From: Albugo candida | Lineage: Eukaryota; Oomycota; Peronosporomycetes; Albuginales; Albuginaceae | DNA length: 64,000 nucleotides | Assembly (NCBI GenBank): GCA_905220665.1 | Contig: CAJNAR010000185.1 | Coordinates: 62,001 to 126,000, forward strand | Reading direction: 5' to 3' | In this document: piece after piece, positions 1 through 12,545 of the stretch | How positions within the stretch are numbered: position 1 is the first letter of the stretch | Layout: each line of letters begins with the position of its first letter | Notes under the pieces: model-generated | The model's input: the letters and a program-made list of their open reading frames with translations, nothing else | What the model was told of the DNA's origin: nothing | Databases searched by the model: none | Position numbers and translations under genes: made by a program

Positions 1-143
1 TTCCATCTCTTCTCATTTTTACGTCGTTTACGTGCTTGACCATTTGATTCACGTTGTAGCTTGTATCCGAGTCGTACACTATAAAGGAGCAATGGCTCGC
101 AACTCTGATTTGGCTTTCTGATTACTACTATCGGAGCCCGACA

Positions 144-2280
144 ATGATCTCACCGAGTCAACCCAAGATACGACGCTCAACCTCCAAACACTCGATCGTG
201 GAGTCTAAAAGCACAAGCAACAATCCGCATTCTTCGCTTCAACCAACAAGTAATTCCTGCTTCATTTCCGACGACTGCACTTCGATACGCAGCTGGCTCG
301 TAATTGCTGAACTTGAGGTGTATGCGTCGATTGCATGCGGAGTCTTGAGTTACTATGAAAAAGAACATGATTGCTGGGATGAATGGGGCGACGCTCTTGG
401 GGCCTTTCCGCTTGAGCATCTCGTAAAGCTCTCATCTGTCTCCTGTAAACCCGAAGCGTTCATAGTGACTCTGGAATCCAAGCAATGTATCGAATTCATA
501 GCCGATTCCGCGGAAACTGCACGTCGTTGGATGCTGATTATGTGTTCGTGTGGAAACTCGATCCTCGAAAAAGGCGATAAGAAGCATGAATGGTACAGCA
601 AGCCACCCAAAGAAGCGTGGATATGGAAACTGGATCGGGTCTATCAGGTCTTTCGACGTCGGTTCTTTTCATTGAGGAATCATCAACTTCTTTTTTACAC
701 CAAACAAAACGGTCGATCACTCGGTGTCATCGCTCTTCCGTCTGTGTTGCAATTCACAATGTCGAAAGTATGCGATCGACAGTCTGGCGACGCCGAATTT
801 TACCAATTGGACATAAGTTTCTCTCTGTCCGATGATAGAATCATCACCAAGTCGCCTTTAGAAAGCCCAATCGATGATGCTCACGAACAAGCAGAACACG
901 ATCCAGTGGGTGACTTCCATGCGCTCTCACTGGCATTTATGAATGAGAACGAGATGCTCGAATGGGCACATGCAATTCATCACTGCTGCTCGAATTCCAT
1001 GTCCATCAAAAACAATACCAAACTGCCTCCACTGCTAGATATTCGCGTATTGCCGAAGGAGCTTCTCAAGATTTCACGGTTCGAAGATCAGCAGGCAAGC
1101 CCTATGCAGTCTTCTGTGGCTTCCAATACGGAATTTAACGCTCGTGGATGGCTGTATTACCTCACAGCTCCAAGTGAGCGTCTTCGTCTTCGGTATTTCG
1201 TTCAATGGGGACACGAATTGTCCATTTACAAGCATGAGATTCTCGCCGATGAATATCGTGCGATTCGGTATGGTGTCATCGATTGCAGAGCGTTGCAAGA
1301 TGTGCGGTTTGCATACGTAAATTCCCCTGAAAATGCTGTAGAGCTTCAATTTTGTTCCAATAATGGCGTTGTATTGATCCCACAAAGCGACGAGGAAGCT
1401 GTCATGTGGCGTAATTCTCTGTTGGAAGTGAAGCGTGCGTATGGATGTCGCGAAAAAGCTTCCGACAATCTCAGCTCTGGAGTGTACATTTGCCGTCAAA
1501 GTACATTCTCAATGAATCGCGACCATGAAGACCTTTTACGCTCTCAGATTGAATCTTCCGTTGTCTTCTCGTCCAATTTGCAAGAATGGGATGGACGCAA
1601 ATGGATTCCAAAGTATTTTGTGCTCACAACGTCTCGGCTTTTGATACTCTCATTAGCTGTCCATTTGTATGACGAGGAGCCCGATATATTGGCTTCCTAC
1701 GCAACCAAATCGATATTCGAAGTGCGTTCATGCACAGAGAAAGAGATGGCAGCAGCAGACGATTCGCTGGCATGGAGTGTGGCGTTCATAATAACGATTC
1801 AAACGCTACACAATTTGTCGGACAAAGTAGAAAAGCTCATGATTCGCTGCGATTCTCAAGGTTGGTGATTCGTATCGCTGAGTCCGTGCATTCATTTCTC
1901 TGTTTAGATCATTGTTTGGAATGGATGCGATTGTTGTGCAGTAGCAATGGGAAATTGGAACTGAAAAAGAACGCTGCGACTGGATATTGGGGAAGTGTGA
2001 ATCGAATTGCGTCCATGTTTCGCCACGAGAGCTTTGCTCTTCCAACTGCACAAGTCGATACAAATGATTCATTAGCTGATACGGCAAGTCTAGAGCAACG
2101 TGAGAGCTCCTATAAGCGTAAAATGTCGCGTCAAGATGCGGCTCGAAGGTTTGTTGTCCTCTTGATAGATCGCTTCCATCTGACGTCAACTTTTAGGCGA
2201 ACATCCGAGCTGATCTTGAATCGACGTCTCTCAAGGCGCTTCTGAGGGTGCTGTGCTCGGGTAGACGTTCTGACACTTAA
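144..2280 (+). CDS. Protein with about four pleckstrin-homology (PH) domains
   Basis: Probable membrane or phosphoinositide-binding adaptor; the ligand is unknown. Four PH-like units are visible, at about residues 47-135, 155-275, 333-428 and 475-590. Each has a basic strand run such as FRRRFFSLR followed by a closing amphipathic helix with a conserved Trp (MLEWAHAIH, VMWRNSLLEV). The first reading frame stops at 1868. A 47-nt GT-AG intron (1861-1907) restores it and completes the last PH helix as HCLEWMRLL, so splicing is well supported. A second, weaker intron (2153-2196, 44 nt) gives a C-terminus ending at TAA 2278-2280 and a protein of 681 aa. Without it the protein would stop at 2245 (684 aa). 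The start is the first in-frame ATG. The gene is convergent with the golgin gene, and the two stop codons overlap if the second intron is used. The PH assignment is firm, but no named orthologue is recognised. Confidence 0.8.
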
Positions 2281-5200
2281 AAATCAGTGCTTTCGAAAAT
2301 TTGGAGTGGTGAGGCGCCTTCAGCATCGATGTAATGCTGTAGGCCGCTGGGAAGGTCAAAGCTCGACGCTCGTGAAGACGCTGGTGATACATTTATAGTT
2401 CCCGCTTCACGGATATCGGCAAGCATGGAGAGTCGTTGGGATAGATCTGACGTGTCTGGATTATGAGCGGGTCCAGCTGGAGGAAGTGATGAACGAGGAT
2501 GATCTGAATTGCTTAATTTGGACAGTGATCGTGCGCTAAGCGGTTTGTGCTTTTCACTAGCTGCCCAAGAAGACCAACTACTCCGTCGACCACAAGCATT
2601 TTTTATTTCTTTCAAATCGCTATGCGTAAATTGTAGTAAAGTACTGATAACTGGCAATAGACGTCGCTGTTGAGAAGACCCTGGACGGAATGTGATGTAT
2701 TGAACGACAATGTTCTTCAGATATTCCATATTCACTCCGTCTCTTCTTTGATTTTGCGTCAAACGAGTGAGTTCTTTCTCCTTCCGTGATAGATCCTCCA
2801 CCAAACTTTGCATTTGATGCTCTGTTGTGACCACTTTATGATGCAAACGATCAATTTCCAAAGCATTCGCTATTGATTCTGCGTCCCGACAAGCTTGTAA
2901 TTGCGCAAATTCCAAGATTTTACGATGATCTGCGCCACCACTACGAACATCTTCTTCCAATTCTGCAACGCGACTTTGAAGTGTTTTGATCTCATTTTCT
3001 TTTTCGGAGACAACGTGACGAGCTAATTTGGACTTTGTCTTCGCTTCCATTTCGATTCGAACGATCTCTGTTTGCATTTTCGTTTTCTCATTTGCTAAAG
3101 CATTCTCATGCTGCTGAGCAGCCTCTGCCAGCTGATCACTTAATCGGTGCTTCAGTGCCTCCATTTCATCTTCGAGTCGACTCTTTTGTCGAAAGGTCTC
3201 GTCCCTATCGTGCACCGCTTCATTCATAGTCACTCGCAAGACTTCTAAATTGGCTTCAGCATCACGTTTTGCATCATTAGCAGTCGCAGCTTCGCGTAAA
3301 GCATTCTCAATCATAGCAGCCTGCTCTGCATGCTTACCAGCTATTCCCATATGCTCCGTCTGTAAACGCGTAGCAAAGGCGAGTTTCTCTGAAAGCGTCT
3401 TTTTTGTCTCCGATAGCTGAGCTTCAAGTTCCACTTTTGCCATTGACAGCTCATCCAAATGTGCTTGTAGCTCGAGTACCAATGCGTCGCTTTTGGAGAG
3501 GCTCGTCTGTAGTGTTTGGCAACGCTGTCGATTTTCTTCATTTTGTATGCTTACTTCATTCAGCTTTTCAGTTACGGCATTGCGTTCCTGCTGAAATCTT
3601 GCGATTGCCGCGTTTTTTTCCTTCCGGACGGATTCCAGTTCTTTCGTAAATTCTTGGCGTATTTCTGCATTGTCACGCTCCAAACTCTTTTGTAGTGCTT
3701 CACTTTTCCTTCTCAAGTCGCCTTCTTTCTCAGCCAGTTCCGCATGTGATTCAAGAGCCTTTGTAGCTGTAGTTAAATCGTCTCGTAAGTCTTCCACTTC
3801 TTTATTTAAAAACGTGTTTTTCTCTGACAAAATCGCATTCCGCTCTTTGATTTTTTCAGCCGTTGCGTGGATCTCTTCCAGCTTTGCAGTGCCAGCCTCA
3901 TTCCTTCGACAGGCTTCATCTAACTCACTTGCCAAAATCTCGAGTTTATTCTGGAAATAATCTTTCTCTTCACTAAGCCTCTGATTGATCGCTTGGGCCT
4001 CTTCGATCGCTTCCAAATGACTTCGTCTAAGTTCCTCAAATCGTAATCGTGTGACCGGAGCATTATCCTCTCTTGCAAGCCGCAATCTCTCATTTTCTTC
4101 TCGTAAACACTCATTTTGCTTTACAATCACTATCAATTGGTCCTCGCACATTTGCGATCCTTTGCCTTGTCGTTCTTCTCTCTCGCTTTTATTTTGACTT
4201 GAAATGCGACCTGGTAAAAGAAGGTCAGGCATTTGAGTGTAACCAGACGGTTAAGACGAATACCTGAAAGAGATTCCCTTCCGTTGATCGTTCGGATTTC
4301 CATCTCTTCATTCGCCATTCTATACATTTCTTTGTATTGCTCAATAGCAGCGCAAAGGTGTTCCGCTATATCCATATCTTTAACGTTACCAGTAAGAGAG
4401 CAGGTATCATCTTTGACTTGCATTTTCGTATCTGACAACGTCAGATTATCGAATTGTACTCCCTTTGCTTCATCGGTTTGATCCCCTGCTGCTTTTCGCA
4501 CTTTTGTGATAGCTACGGCCGAGGACGCGATCGCTTCCAATTCCTTAACGAGAGATTCGCTTATACCAAATGATAGTCCATACAGAACGAATTCTTTCTG
4601 ATCAAATACCTTACGCATCGATTCTACTTTCTCGTTAGCTTCGGAGAGCTTCTCCAGTAAGACATTATTCTCCCTTTGCATTTGCTCTTCCAAATCGCGC
4701 TTCTCTTGGTCTACCTGCTTTAACTTTTCTTCCAGCTTATTGAGACGTTCTCTTTGAGGTGTCAACTCTTGCTCACTAGCCTCGATTTTTTCCTCTATAT
4801 GTTTCGGAGAATGGACTTGAGGTTCGTTTGCGGATGCACGCGGTGATAGCGCACTGAAGAGATCGATTTCATCATATTTATTGCTGACGACTCCAACACT
4901 TGCATCTCCATCTTCAGACGGTACACCTTGTACCATCTGTTGCGATTTCTCCATCTCATGTCGCCATTTCTTAGCATCGGATGCGCATTTCGAAACGTAC
5001 AATTCCACAAGCCGATCGCCTCTCAGAATGCTATCAGTATCACTATTACTGTATCCGGTCAACTCGGAATCTCTATCACTGCAAAGAGAAAAGTCAATGC
5101 CCACAGAGTCTTTGACAAATGTCCATAGAGTCTCATAATTCGTTTGGAGTGCAATGGATTCCTGAATTTGCGCCTGTGATTTCTGAAGTTGAGCCTTCAT

Positions 5201-5458
5201 CAGCTTATTTTGCCTCGTGAGTTTCATACTCAGCGATAAAAGCTGATCGTAAGACGGTTTTTCTCCATCTGTGGCGCGTATCGAGCCATTTCCTGTGCTG
5301 TCTTGTTGAGTCTGTTGTTCAGATTCGATACCGGCGACGCTCGTATTGAGAACATGGGACGCAGCAGCTGAACGGAGAAAGCTCATTCCCTTTGAAAGAC
5401 CTCCACGACTTTTTTCTTTCATATCGGCAAAGCCGCGCTCCAGTACTTCCTTATTCAT
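2277..5458 (-). CDS. Golgin with C-terminal GRIP domain (trans-Golgi tether)
   Basis: Long coiled-coil protein expected to sit on trans-Golgi membranes and tether vesicles; GRIP domains bind the Arl1 GTPase in known golgins. Two reading frames are joined by a 53-nt GT-AG intron (4211-4263), with phase 1 kept on both sides, giving about 1042 aa. Residues about 70-890 are heptad-rich and dominated by Glu, Lys, Leu, Ala and Gln. A compact GRIP-like block follows at about 890-940 (EYLKNIVVQYI, then LLPVISTLLQF), the hallmark of the family including its key Tyr. The tail of about 100 residues is Ser- and Pro-rich. The start is the first true ATG (5458). The coiled coil alone would be non-specific; the GRIP block decides the call. 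Which golgin subfamily (GCC88, GCC185 or golgin-97-like) cannot be settled by eye. Confidence 0.85.
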
Positions 5459-5461
5459 CAA

Positions 5462-6751
5462 ACTCCCTTTTCGAGATGACGTGTAACGGGTCAGACAGGA
5501 TTTTGGTCCTGCTTTCTACCTACTTCAATGTACATGTCAGATATATCCAGGTCATCACGAGAAAGTATATAGAACAAGTAGTCTGAAACAGATGGATGTC
5601 CACGTCTATTTGACTTGCAATTCGTACGTCGTCCTGACTGTGTTCTCATTACTCACTACAGAAACGAATCTGTGTACCTCCGTGGAACTACTATAAGCAT
5701 AAGATTGACCTTTTTTGAACGCAAAAACGGGTAGATTAATGATTTGGATGTGAGTGCATAGGCTGCAGGATGTATGAGATTTCTAGATAGAGTGTACGGA
5801 ACCTACAGTCACTGCAAGAACGGGATCTAAAATTTAAAGTTCAACCTATTGAAAGATTACTGTCTGGGCGTCAATGGTTATAAACACATCGCACTAGAGG
5901 AAGCAGTTAAGTGCTGAACTGAATTACAAGACTTTTGTAAAACGCCCACTTGCTCGCTGGAAACCCGATTAGTCTTGCATTTGAAGAGACAGTTTGAAAA
6001 GGAGTGATCAAATTTCTACTCGTGAGTAAGAATCTGTACGGTATTTGATCGGATCGCATTTCGCAACTACTTTCCAGCTGTCTCCTTGCTCCCAAAGCTT
6101 TCCCTATTTACTGTTTATCGTGTCTCTAAATTGATGTGAACGACTTGCTTTTAGAATTTGCAGCGCACTACTCTGCGTATAAATCTACTCTGAGGATGGA
6201 CAAGTCGATGATATGGGCAATGCCTGAAGTGCAAGTCAAGTTCGCTACTTTTTGAGTTCAAAGGTCACGACTGCAAAGTCAGGATAAAATAGTAACATCT
6301 CCTCCACCTTTACGTTCTCTGAAACGATCGATCCGCAGGTATAGTCGAAGTATACTTCAATTATATACTCAGCACACGCGTGAGGAACATACACTCGGCA
6401 ACATTTCATCGCAAGCATAAGTAGTGTATCTTCTTCGCTCAGACACGCAGTGGCGTGCTTATATCGTGAGCTATGCGATGTCAAGATTGCATTTTGGCAA
6501 TAAGCAGAGTCAATATGATCGTAACACAATCAGATTGGAGGAGTTGATCTGTGAGATGTATCCCGAACTCTTGGTCAATTGACTTCGGTTCAAAGTCAGA
6601 CCAGATTGTCAGCCAAATTCACTTTTTATCTTACCTCTATTTTTGTGCTGTATTGATTTTCTCGAGAATGTAATCACTTATGGAAGAACGTGCTTCAGGT
6701 AGAGATGGATGCAGTGTGATTGTGTGCAGTCTTCCATTATTAAGTGTCATT
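5462..6751. other. Intergenic stretch, no supported gene
   Basis: About 1.3 kb between the golgin start and the small hypothetical gene. The only longer frame (6245-6529, minus, 94 codons) has no ATG start and no recognisable motif. The region presumably holds the golgin promoter, but no core element can be called reliably. Confidence 0.5.
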
Positions 6752-7219
6752 TTATCGCACAAGCCATTTTCCTCCTTTGCTATCACTTGCATCATTGACA
6801 CATTGCAGCTCCTCTACCATTTTCAAATACTTGCTCGACTTATCGACCTTACTACCAGCCGGATCGTTTGATTCGTTGCTTTCCAAAAATTGCTGCGATC
6901 TTTCCCCCGCCTTTTTTTGCGCCACGCGGGCAATTCTATCTTGTAGACAAAGTGTTGCACTTTTGTGTGATGAGACTGTCACCTCTGCTTCCTGCCCACT
7001 GCCTCTATCAGATGGAATATGCGAAGACAAAGTCTTTTCGTTCTCTACTTCGGTACTTGCAGAGGATTTTGTACCAACATCAGTCTCTTTCTCAGATACC
7101 TCACTGTTCCATTGACGAGCTGTCTCAAGTAGTGGTTCCTTCACTTGAGACGCTATCTCGGCCGAAAGATCCCAATAGCTTCGACGATGTACCATATTGT
7201 AGTAATACTTCCTCTTCAT
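6752..7219 (-). CDS. Small hypothetical protein (155 aa)
   Basis: Single-exon frame with an ATG start. It is hydrophilic, rich in Ser, Glu and Lys, and has no signal peptide or membrane segment. The middle (about residues 40-100) looks disordered and acidic. A short basic helix, DRIARVAQKKAGERSQQF, follows and may form a coiled coil. The family is not recognised. The composition and continuous frame look more like real coding sequence than neighbouring random frames, but the gene could begin at the second Met (residue 9) or carry an upstream exon. It lies alone between two sparse regions. Confidence 0.5.
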   Translation of the reverse strand: MKRKYYYNMVHRRSYWDLSAEIASQVKEPLLETARQWNSEVSEKETDVGTKSSASTEVENEKTLSSHIPSDRGSGQEAEVTVSSHKSATLCLQDRIARVAQKKAGERSQQFLESNESNDPAGSKVDKSSKYLKMVEELQCVNDASDSKGGKWLVR

Positions 7220-8775
7220 GTATACATAATATTAGATTATCGCACACTCGGCCGTCGCGTACATGAGACTTACTCCACAGTCATCTTCATGAACGGTCCA
7301 GATGCCGACTTTTGTTGGCAAACTCATGAAATTTATTACTATGACCAGATATTTAGGCTCATTTACACAATAGCCATAATCAAACAAATCATTTGATAAG
7401 GGTAATAAAGTTTGGCAGTATCTCAACTAAGCATATCGGTGAGATGCAACGATTTGATGTCAAGAAGCGGTGACTGCGGACACGTGTAAAGCATTAGAAA
7501 GCGCTGTGCGCATTCTTTCATCTCCAAATTAAGGCTCCGCTTGTCATAGGCACTTGTACCCAGTAAGCTAAAGCTCTTTCGTGCATGCTGTGGACACCAC
7601 CTACATCTTGTGTATAGGCTCTGTCTGTATCTTTTCTATCCGTGCTCAGCCGCGACCTGATAAATCGATGCAGCCTCGCCGTACACCCTTGATACTCTAG
7701 ACTTTTTGACACGAGGGAATTGGAGATGGTAGCCGTTGTAGGATCATTGACTGTAGCGTGTATCGCTATCACCACGGATGAGCGGAGTTGCCTCAAGATT
7801 GTATCAGTGTTATGTGCACAGAAATGCCACTTTCGTCACAATAATTAGACCTACGTAGCCTTACTGGAATATGACACGCCAAATACACGTGAGCGCTTTG
7901 CCTCTACAATGAGTAGAGATGATAAAGGTATGTGGTGTCAGAGAATGGTCAGCTTGCAGTCATCGCTTGTTGCCAAGTGATTCACTTCTGGTTGAGCTAG
8001 TTTGATGTTGTTCAAGTCCGTGCCAGCTTGCTTTGAATCGATAACGCAATGTGCTGAGGAAAGACTGGCACTATTTCGTTTGGAGAGACCCCAACCTTGT
8101 GCAATACTTTGCCAGAACAGTGAGCGCCTGGACGTTGTGCATTCGGGTCGCAACTATTCCGGAAATACATTAGTCCAATACTTGGAATTCGAACGACTCC
8201 AATGGCCTATAATTCTTACTCGTGGACAGAGCAACCGATTGCTCGGTGTTATCGGGGCGACTTGTATATTGTCATCAATTATGAACTGCTCTGTTACGCT
8301 TGTATATCGTTCGAGCGAGATGAGTTCGTGTGGTTATAGACTGCTGTATTGTATCAGCAAGACTGAGAAATTCATTGGGACAGTTTTCCATGTACGGCTT
8401 CCAGATACATAAAATAATGCAATCTTTTGTGGTGTTACCAGGGGACGATTAGTGATAGCTGGTATTATTGGGAAGTTTTGTTATCTTCTTCTGGAAATGA
8501 GCTCAATGTTATTCTCTGTAGTGTGGGGAGGTAATGATGCTGATGGGAGTCAGTCCAACCGACAGTCAATACTGCTACTACTCGAGTGATATTACAGAAC
8601 TCACATGGCGCGACTTGATACAACCGGCATTATATGCGCTTTTGGCAGCGGAATGGTAGGAATCTGATGCATTTGACCATATGGGAGCTTAAGCGTAAAT
8701 GAACGCATCTGTAAATCGGTGATACGGAGTCAATGAAAGCGAAATCTGTCTATCGTCAATTGATTATCCGACACG
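7220..8775. other. Intergenic stretch, no supported gene
   Basis: About 1.55 kb with only short frames on both strands, the longest being 136 codons at 8002-8412 (+). None shows a domain, repeat or plausible targeting signal. It may contain decayed sequence; nothing is called here. Confidence 0.5.
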
Positions 8776-10911
8776 TCACTGAAATTTACGAAAAGGAATA
8801 AATTTTCGAGTGTTTTCAATCCTTCCCCGCCAAAGCGCTTCAGAGTTTGTGAATTTTGCGTGCACAAAGCCTCTCTCATTGCGCGGAACTCCTAAATAAT
8901 CAAGTATGTTCGCTGCTGCTTCAGGTATTGCCGGCTGTAGTAAAATCGCTAGAGAAGTCACACAGAGATATAAGCGCTTTTCACAAGGCTCCGAATTGTC
9001 ATGAAACACTCACTACATAATCTTGTCGCATCAATTGTGATGTTCAAGATACCCTGCAAGCGCTTCCTTGCGTGCTCCTCTTCACCAGGGCACAAGGTCT
9101 GAGCCTCGATTGCGGTTTTTAGCACCCAAGGCTCATTAGACGAGAAATACCGATTCACTTTGTGTAAATACAGCATGATCTTCTGCAAACCTTGATGAAA
9201 CTATGCAGACATTCAAAAGTCATTTAGGCTTTGCATGGAGTGAAAGAACATACATCTGGGATTTGAAAGTCTGTCGCAACTTTCGCCGCAATTGTGTCTC
9301 CTTCATTTATCAGCTTTAAATCATCCAAAGTCAATGCTGTTGGGCGGTTTGGGACAATTCCATCCGCCAGAAAGGATCTGGCTGTACTTCGAGACACTAT
9401 TTTCCACAGGTGAGTATGAAGTATATAAAGCCTAAAGATTGGCCTTACCAAGATTCCCCAAAGTATCCGCTAGCTCACTTGACAAACGATTCTCAAGCAG
9501 GCTAACTTTGAAGTCCCCGTCGCTGCCGAGGACACCTTCACGCAGTAAATAATAACGGACAGCGTCGGTTCCGTACTATCACATGAACGTTACACGATAA
9601 GTTGACCACCGATTCTCGAAAATCCAGCAAACTTTCACCTTTTCGATGACTTCAAATGGGTTGACGATGTTCCCCAAGCTTTTAGACATTTTCACATCTT
9701 GAACAGTCCAATGTGCATGTGCAACGATACGTTTGGGTAATGGCAGTCCTGCAGCCATCAAAAACGCTGGCCAGTAAATCGCATGGAATTTCAAAATATC
9801 TTTTCCGACTATATGATAATCGGGCGGCCAGACTCGATTCAAATCTTTTAAGTTTGGATATCCGGCGCATGTGATGTAATTAGTTAATGCATCGAGCCAC
9901 ACGTAGATGCAATGTTGAGGATCATCTGGTTTATATAGTGTCTCAATGTTATCCATGTATGATAGTAATCGTACAACCATACACACGCGTACCAGGAACA
10001 GTTATTGCCCACTTGATTTTGTCATGCAGCCGAGACACCGAGATATCTCGTAGACCAGCTTTGATTGTCGCGACCACCTATGTTATCAACCATCTCAATA
10101 AGAGGATAAAGGAGCACATATACGTATAGTGCACCAAATTACTTCGTTATATCGAGTTTTGGGGACGATTGCATCAGGAGAAGACTCTAACCATTCGAGG
10201 AGCGGCTGTTGAAATGCTGAAAGCCTGAATTTATAGTTGACTTCTTTGAGTTTCTCGACCGCGTGACCGCTTTCTTTCGATACTTTGTAACTTTCTTGGA
10301 TCATCTGACCAGCCGAGCCAACGATAGAGCGCACGGAATCCTCAACTTGCATCTCTGTGAGAAATGATTCATCCGATTGACAGTACCAAGCTTCATGCTG
10401 TCCCAAATATATGTATCCATTCTCATACAATTGTTTCCAAAATGCTCGAACGCTTCGATGATGCTTTTTATCGCTAGTTCGAATAAACTCCGTATACTTC
10501 ATGTTTGCACGCATAAATAGCTCCCGAAATTGCTTGGAAATAGCATCACAAAAACTGGCGTAATCTGTAGCATTCGCTTTTTCTGCTGCTTGCTGGACCT
10601 GAATGAATCATTGCATATAATCGCAGATTTATCTGAAAATGAGTCTGTACCTTAAGACCATGCTCATCTGTGCCCGTTGTTAGTAATGCATCCATCGAAT
10701 TTGGTTCATTTTTCATGTTATACCATCGTGCTAAAGCATCAGCCAAGACTGAGGAATGCAAGTGCCCGATGTGTGGAGATGAATTAACATAATATATAGG
10801 CGTGGTAATCATCATTCTCCGCCTTGATGCATCAGACACATTCGACACTAGCCTAGAAGAATACCATTGTCTACGAAAGTGCAGTCGAGTGCGGGCAGCA
10901 TGACATAACAT
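8776..10911 (-). CDS. Methionyl-tRNA synthetase, mitochondrial type (8 exons)
   Basis: Class I aminoacyl-tRNA synthetase charging tRNA-Met, probably in mitochondria. Exons on the minus strand are 10911-10651, 10598-10143, 10077-9993, 9925-9639, 9575-9449, 9396-9254, 9200-9014 and 8948-8776. All seven introns are GT-AG, 52-67 nt long, and phase-consistent, giving 572 aa, close to other mitochondrial MetRS proteins. The ATP-binding HIGH motif is at residues 47-50 and KMSKS at 346-350. Between them lie the family signatures [11 protein letters not shown] and ITVPDDP; after KMSKS come [10 protein letters not shown] and LGNLVSR. The anticodon-binding helix segment [10 protein letters not shown] follows. 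The bacterial/cytosolic zinc knuckle is not seen, as expected for the mitochondrial form. The N-terminus is Arg-rich with no acidic residue in the first 20, fitting a mitochondrial presequence. The longer upstream frame lacks an ATG. It lies 136 bp downstream of the PH gene on the same strand. Confidence 0.93.
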
Positions 10912-11046
10912 ACTGATGCTCACAGCGGACGTTATCAGCGTACTTAAAGTATACTTTGACGTGGAGCTTGTTGCGTGGACACCAATCAATCAATAATATT
11001 AGCGAGACAGAGTTTTATCCTACTTCACGATCGCACGATCCTGCCA

Positions 11047-12219
11047 TCAAATCCAATCTCCATCACTGTCATCATCATTATCGAATTCGCTGACAGAAGA
11101 ACTCATCGATTTGGAACCTAATCTAAGCGCTTCAGTTTTCAGTGGCAGGGATTCTTTGCTTGGGAGGTACGCAAGCGATAGACGATGCGGTACAGAGTCT
11201 CGTACCGCTCCAAAACTTTTATCTTTCATACCATCGTATGATCTGTGTGCTAAAGTCGGGGGTGGAGACATGGTACTTTTAAGGTAAGGAACCGATGCTC
11301 GACTAACGGGACATACTCCTCCAAACAAGCTATCTCTTCGACGCTCTATATTGGACACATGTGCAGCATCGCTCAGCTTGCATAGCCACTCTTCCATTTC
11401 GTCTTGTGTGTCCACAACGATCCGTAACAACCGCCCACTCTCAAATCGTATATCCAGACAATTATTTCTTTGCCCATTCACTTCTACTGCACATACGCGA
11501 CCAAATCCTTTGGCGGATGCACCACCCGTGTCTTCGGAAGCAAAGTAGGCCAATGAATTTCCACGCAGTACAAAATATCGTTTTTTCCAGCTTTTAAAAC
11601 GACAACCTTCTTTCCATAGCCATCCAGTATGATCGATCTCTATCTCATCGTTATTTTGCAAATCACTTTGATCGAGCAATTCAGTCGCATCATTTGAATC
11701 CAAGCAAATTTTGTGTGCCATTTGACTATCCCTGGTACATCCATCCACTGATAAAGCTGTCTCGTTCGAGCCAAGTGAACCTGCACGAGAAGTACGCCCA
11801 GCTGCAATCGCTACTGCTGTTTCCACCGATATAACTGTTGCTTCTATAATCGCATTGTACCATCCGCTAGCTTCCTCTGTCGTCTCAGTATACAGCTTCA
11901 GAATGCGGCCACCACGACCATGAACAAGTAAACCATTCTTTATCTCGTTACTAAGTTCAACGGTGATCACTTGGAAGCTCCCTTTTTCTTTCACTTTGAG
12001 AGAAAGTATATTGTCTGTGTCATAGTAAGATAATTGTCGACCTTTTAACACCATGTATCGCTTCTTCCAGCTTCTAACTAGACTTCCTTGCTTGAATATC
12101 CATCCGGAGTATTGCCCGCGACGTATTGATATTGTTGTGCTCGCTCCTGAAGCTGATGAATTTGATCCTTTCCTGTGGGTCATTTTGCTGTATTGACGAG
12201 TTGACTGAAACAATTTCAT
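11047..12219 (-). CDS. Two-PH-domain protein (390 aa)
   Basis: Probable membrane-recruited adaptor. The first PH domain spans about residues 38-130, beginning GWIFKQGS followed by SWKKRYMVLKG. The second spans about 198-293, beginning GWLWKEG followed by SWKKRYFVLRG. Both end in the expected Trp-containing helix (ASGWYNAIIEA, MEEWLCKLSDA). The K-x-W-K-K-R-Y basic strand in each is typical of phosphoinositide-binding PH domains. The remaining roughly 95 residues are Ser-rich and end in an acidic run, DNDDDSDGDW. Single exon. The start could be the first ATG or Met13. It has the same general architecture as the four-PH gene at the left end of the window but is not an obvious duplicate. Confidence 0.85.
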   Translation of the reverse strand: MKLFQSTRQYSKMTHRKGSNSSASGASTTISIRRGQYSGWIFKQGSLVRSWKKRYMVLKGRQLSYYDTDNILSLKVKEKGSFQVITVELSNEIKNGLLVHGRGGRILKLYTETTEEASGWYNAIIEATVISVETAVAIAAGRTSRAGSLGSNETALSVDGCTRDSQMAHKICLDSNDATELLDQSDLQNNDEIEIDHTGWLWKEGCRFKSWKKRYFVLRGNSLAYFASEDTGGASAKGFGRVCAVEVNGQRNNCLDIRFESGRLLRIVVDTQDEMEEWLCKLSDAAHVSNIERRRDSLFGGVCPVSRASVPYLKSTMSPPPTLAHRSYDGMKDKSFGAVRDSVPHRLSLAYLPSKESLPLKTEALRLGSKSMSSSVSEFDNDDDSDGDWI

Positions 12220-12545
12220 TTATTAGTACATTGTGTGCATCAGATTATATATTTACAAAATGCTATTCGATGGGAGAAATCGAGCACTCTCACCAGATGG
12301 GAACATAAACGTGCTCAGCACTCACATCACAGCCCGTTCCCTTCCTCTCCTCTCCTCTCCTCTTATCGCATTTTCTATTTCTATAATGGCGGAGTAGAGA
12401 CAGTCCAACCATATGATATTGTTAACGCATTACTGCATTGTGTCACACAGTCTTCAGAGCAGCCCGCTGCTTTAACGCACAGCAGCAGAAATCCACGCCG
12501 TTCGTTGAAAATGTGTAATAATTCCTGTAATTTCGCTGAGATCTT
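12220..12545. repeat. Spacer with CCTCT-type pyrimidine microsatellite
   Basis: This 326-bp spacer between the two-PH gene start and the FANCA stop contains a tandem CCTCT-like tract at about 12,341-12,363. On the minus strand this reads as a GA-rich tract about 130 bp upstream of the PH gene start, so it could act as a promoter element. That role is inference. Confidence 0.4.

Noticed and set aside
6245..6529. A 94-codon minus-strand gene
   Set aside because: There is no ATG start, no motif and no coding-like composition.
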